DNA of 64,000 bases from Desulfosporosinus fructosivorans (GCF_004766045.1 NZ_SPQQ01000009.1:1-64000); one strand, 5' to 3'; counted from the stretch's first letter, positions 25,564 through 34,929 are shown. Program-made: numbers and translations. Notes: a model not told the origin generated them from the letters alone.

Positions 25564-26611
25564 TTCCTTCGCCTCCTTGATCATTCATGTCGTTCTGTAG
25601 TCGTTTAGCTTTATCCCCTTTTATGGTTCGATAAGCCGTTATGCCGGCAACTGCTGCTCCTGCGAATGGAGCCATTACAGCACTCAAGAACATTCCTTTT
25701 CCCGTAGATAGGTAATTTTCGACATTAACAGGCATACCAGGACGACCTGGGGCAACATCCTTTTTACTCGCTTTGTCTGCTTTGATCGCAGCATCAATTT
25801 TCTCGAATGGAACGGCCGAAATGTATAAGGTCGCAGTTCCTCCATTTTCTTTATCCCCGTAGACATAGCCACTAATTTCTTTTGCCTTTTTATAAGCAAG
25901 GTTTCTAACGTCTTCTCTCGGGCCAATCGAGATGGCACCCTTCGGACAAGTGCTCACACAAGCAGGTTGTATGCCCTCAGCTAAAAGGTCAACGCACATG
26001 TCGCACTTATACATGACTCCACCACCGGCTAAGTCTGGGGCAATATCGAGGTAGATTCCAACTCCAGCTTGTCGCTGGGGAATACCCCAAGGACATACAT
26101 CACGACATTTAGCCCCTCCGAAGCATAATTCATCGTCAATCGACACCGCTCCCGATTGATCTTTAGTAATCGCGCTAAAGGGACATAGTTTTGAACAAGT
26201 CGGATTATCACAGTGCATGCAGCGTCGTGGAACGAAAACCTCTTGTTCAAGGCCATTATGTTCAACCTTAACATGGTCAACGAATGTCCAGTTATAAGGA
26301 GTTAAACGGCTTTTAAGATCTCTTTTATTTGACCAATCCTCAACCTTTTTCTGTGGCCAGTAATTTTTCAATGGTTTTTTGGGTTCAGGGAATCTTTCCT
26401 GGTTATGCTTGCCACATGCAACAACACAAAATGGTGAAGCGTGATCTTTACAGCCATCACACTTAGTTAAGTCAATTAAGGTACCCAGTTTACCACTACT
26501 TAGTCCTGTGGCCTGAACAGGCTTGTTTAGACCAGTTGCTGCAAGTACCCCTAAAATTCCAGCAGCAGTGGTTCTCTTGAAAAATGTTCTGCGCGTAATA
26601 CTCTCTTTCAT
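25556..26611 (-). CDS. Tat-exported 4Fe-4S ferredoxin subunit (FdhB/HybA/DmsB-like)
   Basis: 351 residues from MKESITRRTFFKRTT. A twin-arginine signal (TRRTFFKR, then a hydrophobic stretch) is followed by four cysteine groups: CDGC...CVVAC, CMHCDNPTCSKLCP, CFGGAKCRDVCPWGIPQRQ and CDMC...CVSTCPKGAI, enough for four [4Fe-4S] clusters. A C-terminal hydrophobic helix (FLSAVMAPFAGAAVAGITAY) anchors it to the membrane. This is the electron-transfer subunit of periplasmic/outer-face oxidoreductases such as formate dehydrogenase or hydrogenase. Here it stands with only the cytochrome b, without a catalytic subunit, so the partner must be encoded elsewhere or be different. Confidence 0.88.
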   Translation of the reverse strand: MKESITRRTFFKRTTAAGILGVLAATGLNKPVQATGLSSGKLGTLIDLTKCDGCKDHASPFCVVACGKHNQERFPEPKKPLKNYWPQKKVEDWSNKRDLKSRLTPYNWTFVDHVKVEHNGLEQEVFVPRRCMHCDNPTCSKLCPFSAITKDQSGAVSIDDELCFGGAKCRDVCPWGIPQRQAGVGIYLDIAPDLAGGGVMYKCDMCVDLLAEGIQPACVSTCPKGAISIGPREDVRNLAYKKAKEISGYVYGDKENGGTATLYISAVPFEKIDAAIKADKASKKDVAPGRPGMPVNVENYLSTGKGMFLSAVMAPFAGAAVAGITAYRTIKGDKAKRLQNDMNDQGGEGNE

Positions 26612-26696
26612 ATGCCTACCCACTCCCCTACCCCGTATGGGTATAATTCTTATATTTAAGAATTTATCATATAAACCTAGATATTACAAGAAAAAT

Positions 26697-26735
26697 ATTA
26701 CCCATACCACCGTAGGATAGGTGGTATGGGTAATC
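26697..26735 (-). terminator. Terminator of the 88-residue membrane protein gene
   Basis: ATTACCCATACCACC pairs perfectly with GGTGGTATGGGTAAT (15 bp) and the minus strand continues ATTTTTCTTG. It separates the small gene from the Fe-S subunit gene. Confidence 0.8.
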
Positions 26736-26748
26736 GATTCGATTCAAT

Positions 26749-26773
26749 TTAAGTTAAGTTAAGTTAAGTTAAA
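26749..26773. repeat. TTAAG pentamer tandem repeat
   Basis: Four exact TTAAG units followed by TTAAA, 25 nt in all, in the gap between two minus-strand genes. A slippage-prone microsatellite; no function is implied. Confidence 0.9.
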
Positions 26774-26810
26774 CCAGTTAACTATATATAATTATCAAAA
26801 TATGTATAGA

Positions 26811-27077
26811 TTAGGCCGAGAGAAGCTCTTCTTTGGAACTCCTTTTTATAATTTTAGTGCGTTCTTGTTCTCGACTCAATTTAGCGTAAAAGAAAAGAGA
26901 TCCAATTACAGCAAGGAAGATTGCTAAAACAAAATAACCCGTTGCAACAGAGACATGAAAGGTGTCAAAGGTAGCTACATGTTCGGTCACTCCGTCCTTG
27001 ATGGCCAACGTTTGTAAAAATCCCATTCCGTAAGATAATAATGAGGAAAGATAACATATGACTGTTAGGTTTGACAT
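26811..27077 (-). CDS. Small two-helix membrane protein, unknown function
   Basis: 88 residues from MSNLTVICY with a hydrophobic N-terminal helix (VICYLSSLLSYGMGFLQTL) and a second helix (ATGYFVLAIFLAVIGSLFFYA), then a charged cytoplasmic tail (KLSREQERTKIIKRSSKEE). GGAGGTG lies 6 nt before this ATG, which decides the start over a 45-codon upstream extension. Not recognised. It precedes the FdhB/FdhC-like pair on the same strand but a terminator intervenes. Confidence 0.65.
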   Translation of the reverse strand: MSNLTVICYLSSLLSYGMGFLQTLAIKDGVTEHVATFDTFHVSVATGYFVLAIFLAVIGSLFFYAKLSREQERTKIIKRSSKEELLSA

Positions 27078-27398
27078 TATTGCACCTCCACACAAATGTA
27101 AGACTGCGATCAAATAATCTAGACTTCTGATATATCTTTTATCAAAACATACAAAACATACAATCTTCCTACTCCTACCCGAACAGTACACATATTTCAA
27201 CAAAAGGAACATCTGTTCTTATTATAGCCGTATTGTCTGAGAATATCAATATATATCTTTTAATAGCATAGAAGATTCAGTAAGTAGTGGACAATAGACA
27301 TTATGAAAAGTAGCGTCTATAATAACTAAATTGAATAATTAAATAGTCCAATGTCTCAAGGCGTGAACTCGTTCAACTAAAGATGAAGGAGTGATAAA

Positions 27399-27623
27399 GT
27401 GCAACCTATAAAGGAAAGCGAACTGGTATATGCGATTTTATTAGAAGATGGTTCATATTGGCTAGGTGGAGGGATCAATAACAAAGTTAAATTAAGATCA
27501 ACACTTAATTTGAGTATGGCAGCTTATCTCCCTCTCGATAATGCTTGTAGTTATGTAGATCAAATTAGAGGTAAAGGCATAAAATGCGAAGTAGTTAAAG
27601 TTCTAATAACTGTCGTCCCGTAA
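27399..27623 (+). CDS. Small hypothetical protein
   Basis: 74 residues, GTG start with AAGGAG 7 nt upstream. Soluble, with a beta-type opening (ELVYAILLEDGSYWLGGG) and a C-terminal strand (IKCEVVKVLITVV). Not recognised. It is convergent with the next gene, which ends 14 nt away. Confidence 0.6.
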   Translation: MQPIKESELVYAILLEDGSYWLGGGINNKVKLRSTLNLSMAAYLPLDNACSYVDQIRGKGIKCEVVKVLITVVP

Positions 27624-27637
27624 ATTCGGTATCACAA

Positions 27638-27949
27638 TTAGAAAACTGATTTTAGAATAGTAATACAAATCCACAAGAACAAAATGTAGGCAAGAAAACA
27701 TTTAACCCCCTCTCTACCCTTAGCAATAAGATTAAAAGAGAAGATTAAGACGATTACGATGAGGGTTAGATCTGTTAAAACATATTTAGTGAAGTTGGAC
27801 AAAGTATCATTCCGGATGGATGCTAAGGATAAGTCTAATGAGGATAGCATGATAATTGAAAGTAAAAGAGTATTGGAGAGTGTCGTCCATTTCGACTTTA
27901 ATGGTAGCCTGTTATTAACGCCTGATTGAGTGATTTCCATAATTGACAT
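27638..27949 (-). CDS. Small membrane protein, unknown function
   Basis: 103 residues with three predicted hydrophobic segments: TLSNTLLLSIIMLSSLDLSLA, LTDLTLIVIVLIFSFNLIA and CFLAYILFLWICITILKSVF. GAAGGG lies 7 nt before the ATG. No family recognised and no operon partner. Confidence 0.55.
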   Translation of the reverse strand: MSIMEITQSGVNNRLPLKSKWTTLSNTLLLSIIMLSSLDLSLASIRNDTLSNFTKYVLTDLTLIVIVLIFSFNLIAKGREGVKCFLAYILFLWICITILKSVF

Positions 27950-28088
27950 TGTTTATCCCTTCCCTCTTCGTAATTTGCATTGCAGCGTTCAGTTTCGTAT
28001 TGGCTCTTAACCACTGATTTAACTATATCATTGCACTTAGACAAATTTTTGTAGACTAGTTTTCGAGGGTATGTCCTCGATTCTCACC

Positions 28089-28137
28089 GAAAATAAGAGA
28101 AGCCACCGCCCGAAATATTGGCGGTGGCTTCTCTTGA
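28089..28137. terminator. Bidirectional terminator
   Basis: GAGAAGCCACCGCC pairs with GGCGGTGGCTTCTC (14 bp) around CGAAATATT. It sits downstream of the degV gene on the minus strand; flanking T-rich DNA is modest. Confidence 0.75.
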
Positions 28138-28212
28138 GCAGACTAGAGTGAACTAGTTTAGCTAAAGATAAATAAATGTTGGTATTATATCGTGGGTACA
28201 CTATTTAAACTC

Positions 28213-29070
28213 TTATCTCATAGCCTTGTGTGTATAATAAACAATAGCAATAGTACCTGGACCTACATGCAAGCCAATGACTGGTCCAATACCCATAATA
28301 TCTACATTAACTTTTAATTTATCTTTAAGCACCTTCGCTAGCTCTTTTGCTTCGTCCAGACAATTGATATGTTGAACCACAATCTCTCCTAAATCATAGG
28401 TGCTAATATCTTGCAACATTTTATCAATCATAGCCAAAACAGCATTTTTCTTTGTTCTTACCTTCATCAGAATTGTTGTTTTGCCGTTTTCCACAGTCAA
28501 TATTGGAATAATTTTAAACAAGTTTCCCAGTAAAGCACCTGCGCCACCGATCCTGCCACCCTTTTTTAAGTATTCAAGATTCTCCGGTATAAATAAGAAC
28601 CGACTTCTTTGGATATTTTGTAAGGCAGCTTCTTTAACCTGCTCTAGTGTCTTACCTTCTTTTGCTGCTCTCGCTGCCATGACGACAGCAAAGCCAAGCT
28701 GCATACAGTTGGACCTTGAGTCAACAATTTCTATCAAGGCATCCTTATACTTTTCCAATACCATTTCTTTTGCTATTTGGCCTGTTGATACAGTACCGCT
28801 CATATCCGCGGATAAAAAAATACAACACAGACTATCGCCTTGCTCGACCACGTTGATCATTTCATTATACAATTCTCCGACTGGAGGTTGGGAAGAGGTT
28901 GGAATTCCTTTTAAAGCCATCATTTTGTAAAATAGCTCGTTATCTATATCGATTTCTCTCATGCTGTCATTACCAAAGGAAAGATTTAATGATACCATTC
29001 TTATGCTGAACTTTTTAGTAATATCCTCCCCTAAGTAGCTTGTGCTATCGGTTAAAATCTGTACTGCCAT
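28213..29070 (-). CDS. DegV family protein (fatty-acid-binding)
   Basis: 285 residues. The family opening VQILTDSTSYLG, the GIPTSSQPPVGELYN segment holding the T-S-Q-P fatty-acid headgroup contacts, the SADMSGT motif and DSRSNCMQLGFAV are all present. The C-terminal HINCLDEAKELAKVLKDKL and GPVIGLHVGPGTIAIVYY complete the fold. DegV/FakB proteins bind a fatty acid and present it to FakA for phosphorylation; no fakA is adjacent. Length is typical (about 280). Confidence 0.92.
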   Translation of the reverse strand: MAVQILTDSTSYLGEDITKKFSIRMVSLNLSFGNDSMREIDIDNELFYKMMALKGIPTSSQPPVGELYNEMINVVEQGDSLCCIFLSADMSGTVSTGQIAKEMVLEKYKDALIEIVDSRSNCMQLGFAVVMAARAAKEGKTLEQVKEAALQNIQRSRFLFIPENLEYLKKGGRIGGAGALLGNLFKIIPILTVENGKTTILMKVRTKKNAVLAMIDKMLQDISTYDLGEIVVQHINCLDEAKELAKVLKDKLKVNVDIMGIGPVIGLHVGPGTIAIVYYTHKAMR

Positions 29071-29405
29071 CTCTTTCTCTCTCTTTCACTTTTTGCCCAT
29101 TTTAAATGTTAAATTTAATGATTGGCAAAGATTATTATATAATAGCTTATTATAACCTTTATTGTAATATCGTGCTCAATGTTCGTTTCTAGTTGAAGTA
29201 GTTCATGTTTTCTGATGTGATTGTTATAGTGATCTAGCTAAAGGATTGCCTATATATTGCAGGGATAGTCTAGCTTTCACATCTTGAAAAGTAATATAAT
29301 ATATAAAGAAAGGTGGGATATTTTTGGGCAAGAATGATAATTTCGAGAGACTTCTGATATCCTATTCCTGTCATACGTTGTGCCCAGATCAAGACAGGCA
29401 ATTCC
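29071..29405. other. Divergent promoter region
   Basis: No gene seen. It separates the divergently transcribed degV and DUF3999-like genes. A CTTCTGATAT element at 29351-29360 resembles the palindrome at 23416. No clear promoter was assigned. Confidence 0.4.
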
Positions 29406-30281
29406 ATGCATAAACTGATAACTATTCTTAATATTTTTCTTCTGTTGCTACTGGCTACCCCCTTATATGCTGGAAGCAGTTTTCAGTATATAAGGCAAAT
29501 CCAATCAGATAATTTGATAGGGTATAAATCGGTTGTTCTAGATAAAGATGTGTATGCCCATAGTAACCAACTCGCTGATTTAAGGGTTCTTAATGACCAG
29601 GATGAAGAAGTACCATATTTCATTGCATCGGTCCAAGACGCATCAACTGAGACAGCTAAAGAATCATTCATCCTCTTAGAAGAGGCACAATATGTCTCTA
29701 CCCAAGAGGGAACGGATACAATTATCACGATTCAGGCAAACCACCTTAACGCCTTTCGCTTAGAACTTATCACTAATGATACAATCGAACGAACGTATGG
29801 TCTATTCGGTGTCACTGATCAGTCAACACATTATTTATCAGAAGGAGAACTTTCTAACCTCCCCCCCTCAGATTCCTCTATGAAAAAAGCCATCGATTGG
29901 ACGAATACTCCCCCTGTTGATAAACTTAGGCTCATTGTCCATAATCGCGATGCTAAGCCCATTATCCTAAATTCTATAAAGGTTAAATACTATCTTACTA
30001 AACTCGTATATAAGGATTTGGGAAGCAGTGAATATCGCTTAGCTTATGGAAATGATACTCTTCGGTCCGCCATCTACGATGTACCCATCAATAAAGCGAT
30101 TATAAACAAAGAAGTTATTACACAATCTACGCTGGGAGCGGAAATCTCAGCGCCTATCATAGCAGCTCCTCCTAAAACCTTTTTAAATCAAAAATTGCTT
30201 TTCATTATTCCCTCCTTAGTCGTTATCTTACTTCTGATGTTGGGGGTACGTCGGAAGCTAAAAAAACAGACTAAATCTTAG
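29406..30281 (+). CDS. Membrane-anchored DUF3999-like surface protein
   Basis: 291 residues. A signal peptide (MHKLITILNIFLLLLLATPLYA) precedes an extracellular beta-rich region opening with FQYIRQIQ and YKSVVLDKDVYAHSNQLADL, then RVLNDQDEEVPYFI, which resembles DUF3999 (beta-sandwich proteins of unknown function). One C-terminal helix (LLFIIPSLVVILLLMLGV) and a basic tail (RRKLKKQTKS) anchor it. DUF3999 members elsewhere are longer (about 450), so this is a short form. The ribosome site is weak. A terminator follows. Confidence 0.6.
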   Translation: MHKLITILNIFLLLLLATPLYAGSSFQYIRQIQSDNLIGYKSVVLDKDVYAHSNQLADLRVLNDQDEEVPYFIASVQDASTETAKESFILLEEAQYVSTQEGTDTIITIQANHLNAFRLELITNDTIERTYGLFGVTDQSTHYLSEGELSNLPPSDSSMKKAIDWTNTPPVDKLRLIVHNRDAKPIILNSIKVKYYLTKLVYKDLGSSEYRLAYGNDTLRSAIYDVPINKAIINKEVITQSTLGAEISAPIIAAPPKTFLNQKLLFIIPSLVVILLLMLGVRRKLKKQTKS

Positions 30282-30314
30282 TCGACTGGTATATTGAGAT
30301 TAAAATTTAGATAA

Positions 30315-30356
30315 AGAAGCCCCGTACGGCGTTTTGCGCCGTCGGGGCTTCCTCGT
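30315..30356. terminator. Bidirectional terminator
   Basis: GAAGCCCCG...GGCG pairs with CGCC...CGGGGCTTC around TTTTG; it separates convergent genes and ends the hdr-flx operon on the minus strand. Confidence 0.8.
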
Positions 30357-30373
30357 TTCTTGGACAGTAATAA

Positions 30374-31588
30374 TTACTCTGGTTCTGCTAAACCTAAGGC
30401 GATCTCGAGCAAAGGACTGAGATGCATAATTTTCATACCGAGCTTGTAGTGTTTATTCATGTCGTTAAACTGGTCAATACAGTTATGACAGGGAATACAT
30501 CCTATCGTTGCGCCAGTAGCCAGTAATTGATCGACCTTAGGTTTTGCTTTAATCATACGCTGTCCTTTGGTCGCAGCAACTGCTAGAGCGCCCCCACCTG
30601 CTCCACAACAAATGTTATTCTTACCATTAGGATTCATGTCGCGGAAATCCATGACAATATTCTCTAAGACATAACGTTGTGGTTCAGAGACTCCTTCTTT
30701 ACGAACAGTATTACAGGGATCATGGAGGGTGACAGGCAATACATTTCTGGTTTTATCTGGTTTTAGCGTGCCATCTTTAATCCAATCGGCATACAGCTCA
30801 ACGATGTGGCGTACTGGGAACTGCTTACCTTTCCAAAAAGTACGCGCAAACATTCTTGTTGAACGGAAAGCATGGCCACATTCTGTGACAATAATTTCCT
30901 TAGGGTTAAGCCGCTCCGCTTCTTCGAAGAGCGGACGTGAAATTTCTTGAAATTCATCATTTTTACCGGTGAACAAACAAATATTGGTCGCGTCCCAGCG
31001 CTTACTACTCAAGGTATAGTTAGCTTTAGCAGCGTGGAAAATATTTAAAATAGTTTGCAGTTCACTCGGATAATGCTTGATTTCTCGAGCATTGAAACCA
31101 AACATAAAATCTGCATTAGGCACGTCTAAAGGGATCTTAAAGGTAGGATCCTTCAGATCCTCCTGCATTAATTCCTCAATCCACTCGATCGTTTCATCAT
31201 AATCGATTTGCTCAACTGCCATTTGGTTACCCGTGCGAATGTGGTCATCGGCAATAATCTGCAAATGGCCAGGTGGCATAGCAGTTTTACCTCGGAAGGC
31301 TCTCGTAAGAGCCGCAATATTTACACCCATTGGACATTCTACCGTACAGCGTTCACACATATTGCAATTCCAGACAAAAGGATCACTAACCAATTCTTCC
31401 CGCATACCTAGCGCAATTTTGCGGATAAATTTGCGTGGATCATGGTCTTCCATTAAATCACTATACACACAACCCGCGGTACACATTCCACAACTAAGAC
31501 AATTGGAATAATCAAAACCTTTCATCAAGTCGGCTACTTCGTTACGCAAGGTTGGATCTAAGCTTTTAATTCTTATGGGTTCACCCAT
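30374..31588 (-). CDS. HdrC-HdrB-like fusion, Fe-S subunit of the Hdr-Flx complex
   Basis: 404 residues from MGEPIRI. The N-terminal HdrC part (about 15-95) has two [4Fe-4S] motifs, CLSCGMCTAGC and CNMCERCTVECP. The C-terminal HdrB part carries one complete CCG cysteine motif (DPC...NNICCGAGGGAL...GCIPCHNC), which in HdrB binds the unusual noncubane cluster that reduces disulfides; the first CCG repeat is reduced to IVTECGHAF. In the Desulfovibrio flx-hdr system HdrB and HdrC are separate. The start follows GGAGGTGATAG. Last gene of the operon, 25 nt after flxA. Confidence 0.85.
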   Translation of the reverse strand: MGEPIRIKSLDPTLRNEVADLMKGFDYSNCLSCGMCTAGCVYSDLMEDHDPRKFIRKIALGMREELVSDPFVWNCNMCERCTVECPMGVNIAALTRAFRGKTAMPPGHLQIIADDHIRTGNQMAVEQIDYDETIEWIEELMQEDLKDPTFKIPLDVPNADFMFGFNAREIKHYPSELQTILNIFHAAKANYTLSSKRWDATNICLFTGKNDEFQEISRPLFEEAERLNPKEIIVTECGHAFRSTRMFARTFWKGKQFPVRHIVELYADWIKDGTLKPDKTRNVLPVTLHDPCNTVRKEGVSEPQRYVLENIVMDFRDMNPNGKNNICCGAGGGALAVAATKGQRMIKAKPKVDQLLATGATIGCIPCHNCIDQFNDMNKHYKLGMKIMHLSPLLEIALGLAEPE

Positions 31589-31613
31589 CTTACTATCACC
31601 TCCGTCAATCAAA

Positions 31614-32456
31614 TTAATATTCACTTGGGAGTTCTTTTAATTGAGCCATGGTAAATACCGGACCATCTTTACATACGTATTCCGTCCCGATATTGCAACG
31701 ACCACAGATACCTAAACCACACTTCATCCGCATTTCCAAAGAAGTGATGATTCGCTCTGGAGGGAAGTTCAGTTTTTCTAATACCGGCAAAGTGTACTTA
31801 ATCATAACTGGTGGTCCGCAGACGACAGCATAGCTATTCACTGAAGAGGGTGCTACTTGTTCGGTTATGGTAGGAATAAAGCCTACCCGTTGACACCAGC
31901 CATCGCACTCTTTGTCAATTGTGGTGACGAGGTTAATATTAGGATTAGTTTCCCATTCTGCCAATTCGTCTTTGTAAAGCAACAAACCAGGGTTTCTAGC
32001 ACCGTAAATAACGGTAATATCCCCATAGTCGGCACGATGTTTTTCATCCATCATATAGACGGCCAGGGAGCGCAGAGTAGTGAAAGCAAAACCCCCACCG
32101 ATGATAACGACATTTTTACCTTTGAAGTCTTCTATCGGATAAGAATTACCCATGGGTCCTCTTACCCCAACCATCGTGCCCTCTTCCATAAGGTGCAAGG
32201 CATTGGACACGCACCCTACTTTAGCAACAGAAAACTTGAGAATTCCAGGTTCAGTTGGGGAGGTTGCGATACCGAACGGCGCTTCTCCGTGACCAAAGGC
32301 GCTAATTTCTGCGAACTGTCCGGGCAAATATTTGAAGTTTTCTTCATCTTGTTTATTGAGAAACTCCAAAGTGAAGGTATTGATATTTCTATCTTCAGTT
32401 TCCACTAAGTTTTTGATGAGTTTCATTTTAATAGGTAGATAAGGATTCTGTTCCAT
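31614..32456 (-). CDS. flxA: FlxA-like FAD/NAD(P)H-binding oxidoreductase subunit
   Basis: 280 residues of the ferredoxin-reductase/PyrK type. FAD domain with LPGQFAEISAFG, then GVRGPMGNSYPI (the G-R-G-P-x-G motif), and the NAD(P)-binding part NVVIIGGGFAFTTLRSLAVY and VVCGPPVMIKYTL. A C-terminal Cys cluster (RMKCGLGICGRCNIG...CKDGPVF) binds a [2Fe-2S] centre. In the Flx-Hdr complex this subunit oxidises NADH. Its ATG overlaps the flxB stop by one base (TAATG). The symbol follows Desulfovibrio naming and is by homology. Confidence 0.85.
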   Translation of the reverse strand: MEQNPYLPIKMKLIKNLVETEDRNINTFTLEFLNKQDEENFKYLPGQFAEISAFGHGEAPFGIATSPTEPGILKFSVAKVGCVSNALHLMEEGTMVGVRGPMGNSYPIEDFKGKNVVIIGGGFAFTTLRSLAVYMMDEKHRADYGDITVIYGARNPGLLLYKDELAEWETNPNINLVTTIDKECDGWCQRVGFIPTITEQVAPSSVNSYAVVCGPPVMIKYTLPVLEKLNFPPERIITSLEMRMKCGLGICGRCNIGTEYVCKDGPVFTMAQLKELPSEY

Positions 32457-33481
32457 TAGTTCACCACCAATTCTGCTTTGTTAACCCCATCGATGACCTG
32501 CCGAATATCTAAATTAACTGGACAACTTTTGATGCAACGACCACAGCCCACACAGGAAATATCTCCACTGTTATGGACAAAATAGTTGAATTTGTGCATC
32601 ATTCTCTGGCGCCAACGGGTTTTTTTCTTGTCCCGAGGGTTATGACCAGAAGCATGTAAGGTAAAGAGAGGAGCCATGCACCCATCCCAGGTTCTAACTC
32701 GTGTTCCCGCATTATTGCGCACTTCCTCGGAAATATCGAAGCAGTGACAAGTTGGGCAAGAAAATGTACAGGCATTACAACCGATGCACTTCTCTTGGAG
32801 AGTATCCCAATAGGAATGATCAAAAAACTTCTCAAGTTTACTCGTGATGGTTGAGACATCAACTTGACTGGTTGTCTGAGCACTCTTAATAGTCTCAACG
32901 AGGGTTTGATCCTCAGGTGATAGTTCTTCAAGTCCAGCTAAACCGGCCATCAAGGTCTTACCTTTTTCAGTAATAACTTCTACTTGATAGGAATTTCCTA
33001 GATCAATTAGGAAAATATCTGCGCCAGCACTGCTAGCCGGAGAAAAGCCCATTGAGGAGCAAAAACAGGTAGGGGCAATTTTATTACAGGCGAGTCCAAT
33101 GACAACGGTATTATCACGACGCTCAAAATAATATGGGTCCGTAAACATATCATTTTTGAAGACTGTGTCTAAAAGGAGAAAACCTTTAGCATCACATGGT
33201 CTGATTCCAAAAAGAATCGTTTTTTCTACCTTCAGCTCGTTCTTAACTGTTACATCTTTGCCTTCTTTTACATAAGACAAAAGTTTTTCATGTTGAGGAA
33301 AAAAGAAGGATTTAGGAGGAAGCTTAGAATTTAGATAATTCTGTTTGACTTCGGAGAAGCTCTTTACTGCTTCGTAATTAACTCCTCCTGCATCGCTAAC
33401 CGGAGCAATTACTTTATACTCAGCGGCTAAAGCATCGAATGATTGACCAAATTTCTCTTTGCTTATCTTCATTTTCTTCAC
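32456..33481 (-). CDS. flxB: FlxB-like 4Fe-4S subunit (AsrA/HydB-type)
   Basis: 341 residues. An N-terminal region with the PHEKLLSY and FGIRPCDAKGFLLLDTVF motifs of the sulfhydrogenase beta / AsrA family is followed by two C-terminal [4Fe-4S] motifs, CIGCNACTFSCPTCHCFD (about 232-250) and CVGCGRCIKSCP (about 312-325). In this family the first region is rich in residues for flavin or cluster binding. It links the flavin subunit FlxA to FlxC and HdrA. It lies 1 nt from flxC and overlaps flxA, so it is inside a tightly coupled operon. Confidence 0.82.
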   Translation of the reverse strand: MKKMKISKEKFGQSFDALAAEYKVIAPVSDAGGVNYEAVKSFSEVKQNYLNSKLPPKSFFFPQHEKLLSYVKEGKDVTVKNELKVEKTILFGIRPCDAKGFLLLDTVFKNDMFTDPYYFERRDNTVVIGLACNKIAPTCFCSSMGFSPASSAGADIFLIDLGNSYQVEVITEKGKTLMAGLAGLEELSPEDQTLVETIKSAQTTSQVDVSTITSKLEKFFDHSYWDTLQEKCIGCNACTFSCPTCHCFDISEEVRNNAGTRVRTWDGCMAPLFTLHASGHNPRDKKKTRWRQRMMHKFNYFVHNSGDISCVGCGRCIKSCPVNLDIRQVIDGVNKAELVVN

Positions 33482-33482
33482 C

Positions 33483-34430
33483 TCACTCCTTTACCAAGAA
33501 TGTTTCTGGATCCTCAGAGCTGTATTCATTAAGAGCTGGTACAACAGTTTCGCTTATGCCAGCTTCATGGTGATACATTTCGAAGACATCTTTAGCAGAC
33601 TTGCGGTTCATAGCTCGTATATCGACATCTTGTGGGCAGGCGCGAGTACATGCACCACAATCAACACACCGGCCAGCCAAATGGAGAACACGTCCAGCTT
33701 GAAACATGAGATTTTCCGCACGATTAACTCCACCAGTGAGCCATTTCGGGGAATTACAATCCACAAAGCATTCCGGGCAATAGCAGAGAGGACAGGCATT
33801 GCGACAAGCATAACAGCGAATGCATTTACTCATTTGTTCTTTAAAGTAAGCTTGACGCTCACTATCAGACTTGTTTTCCATTTCTATAACATCAGCGAAC
33901 GGAGTCGATTGGGAAACTTCTACAGTCCCGCCAATGTGAGTATCTTCAATAACAGGATTAGGGTATCGGCAGGTTTGGCACGTTACGTCTTTAACCTCAG
34001 CAAAGGCATACTCTTTAGAGCCTTCCATCCCTTTGACGGAAATCATGCCATCGGCAATAGCAGCTTCGATGATTTCTCCTACTTCGGCCTCAATTTTCCG
34101 TTTATTGACGACGCCAGGACAGGAAACACCGATGATATAGAGATCCTCTCTGAGTACCTGATTTTCCTGCATTAGGACCACCAAAGACCGACTGTCACAC
34201 CCTTTGGCGACAATGGCTTTTTTTCCTGCAGTATTAGCAACAAAGGACGCGAGATTATTTTCACACGTTTCGTCCCAGATCAAGCGATCAACATCTTGCG
34301 GAGTACGCACGAAGCAAGGTGTTGCTTTTAACGGTAAGGAACCTTTTTCATAGCCGATAACAACGTCAACTTTTCCATCAACCAGTAATTGGCGGGCTGT
34401 TTCTCGGATATCATTAATGATGTTATTCAT
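33483..34430 (-). CDS. flxC: FlxC-like 4Fe-4S subunit
   Basis: 315 residues from MNNIINDI. The N-terminal domain (KVDVVIGYEKGSLPLKATPCF, AIVAKGCDSRSLVVLMQENQ, YIIGVSCPGVV) matches the FrhB/HycB-like region of Flx and F420-reducing subunits. C-terminal motifs CIRCYACRNACPLCYC and CVDCGACTRACP hold two [4Fe-4S] clusters. A GGGGGTG ribosome site 7 nt before the ATG selects this start over one six codons earlier. It overlaps the flxD stop by 8 nt. Confidence 0.82.
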   Translation of the reverse strand: MNNIINDIRETARQLLVDGKVDVVIGYEKGSLPLKATPCFVRTPQDVDRLIWDETCENNLASFVANTAGKKAIVAKGCDSRSLVVLMQENQVLREDLYIIGVSCPGVVNKRKIEAEVGEIIEAAIADGMISVKGMEGSKEYAFAEVKDVTCQTCRYPNPVIEDTHIGGTVEVSQSTPFADVIEMENKSDSERQAYFKEQMSKCIRCYACRNACPLCYCPECFVDCNSPKWLTGGVNRAENLMFQAGRVLHLAGRCVDCGACTRACPQDVDIRAMNRKSAKDVFEMYHHEAGISETVVPALNEYSSEDPETFLVKE

Positions 34431-34899
34431 CCGTTGCACCCCCGTCATCTACTTTAAATATCCCTTTATTAGGTCCTAATGCAGTAACACGCTCCGTAAC
34501 CCCTTTGACAACCTCAGCAAATCGTCCACCTTCAGCAGCGGATACCCAGGAAAAACTGACTCGGTCATCTTCTAAACCAACATGCTTTAAAAGCGACTGG
34601 ATTAGAGCAAATTTCCGGCGAGCAACGTAATTACCACCAATGTAATGGCAATCACCGGGGTGGCACCCAGAAACTAAGACTCCATCTGCTCCATTGGCCA
34701 TTGCTTTTAAGATATATAAAGGATTGATTCTTCCCGAACATGGGACTCTAATCGTTCTAATTGTCGCTGGATATTGAATTCGACCGACACCGGCCAGATC
34801 AGCTCCTGCATAGCTACACCAGTTACACAAAAAAGCTGCAATTTTTGGTTTGAATTCACTAGTATCTGGTTGGTATACTTTTACCTGACATTCTCCCAT
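34423..34899 (-). CDS. flxD: FlxD / MvhD-type hydrogenase iron-sulfur subunit
   Basis: 158 residues from MGECQVKV. The MvhD family pattern is complete: FLCNWCSYAGADLAG near the N-terminus, then IRVPCSGRINPLYILKAMANGADGVLVSGCHPGDCHY and GNYVARRKFALIQSLL. It binds a [2Fe-2S] cluster and connects the input module to HdrA in electron-bifurcating complexes. Two in-frame ATGs lie two codons apart; the second has better spacing from GGAAGG. It lies 30 nt after hdrA and overlaps flxC. Confidence 0.9.
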   Translation of the reverse strand: MGECQVKVYQPDTSEFKPKIAAFLCNWCSYAGADLAGVGRIQYPATIRTIRVPCSGRINPLYILKAMANGADGVLVSGCHPGDCHYIGGNYVARRKFALIQSLLKHVGLEDDRVSFSWVSAAEGGRFAEVVKGVTERVTALGPNKGIFKVDDGGATDE

Positions 34900-34929
34900 A
34901 ATCATCTACCTTCCCATAATTATTCAATT

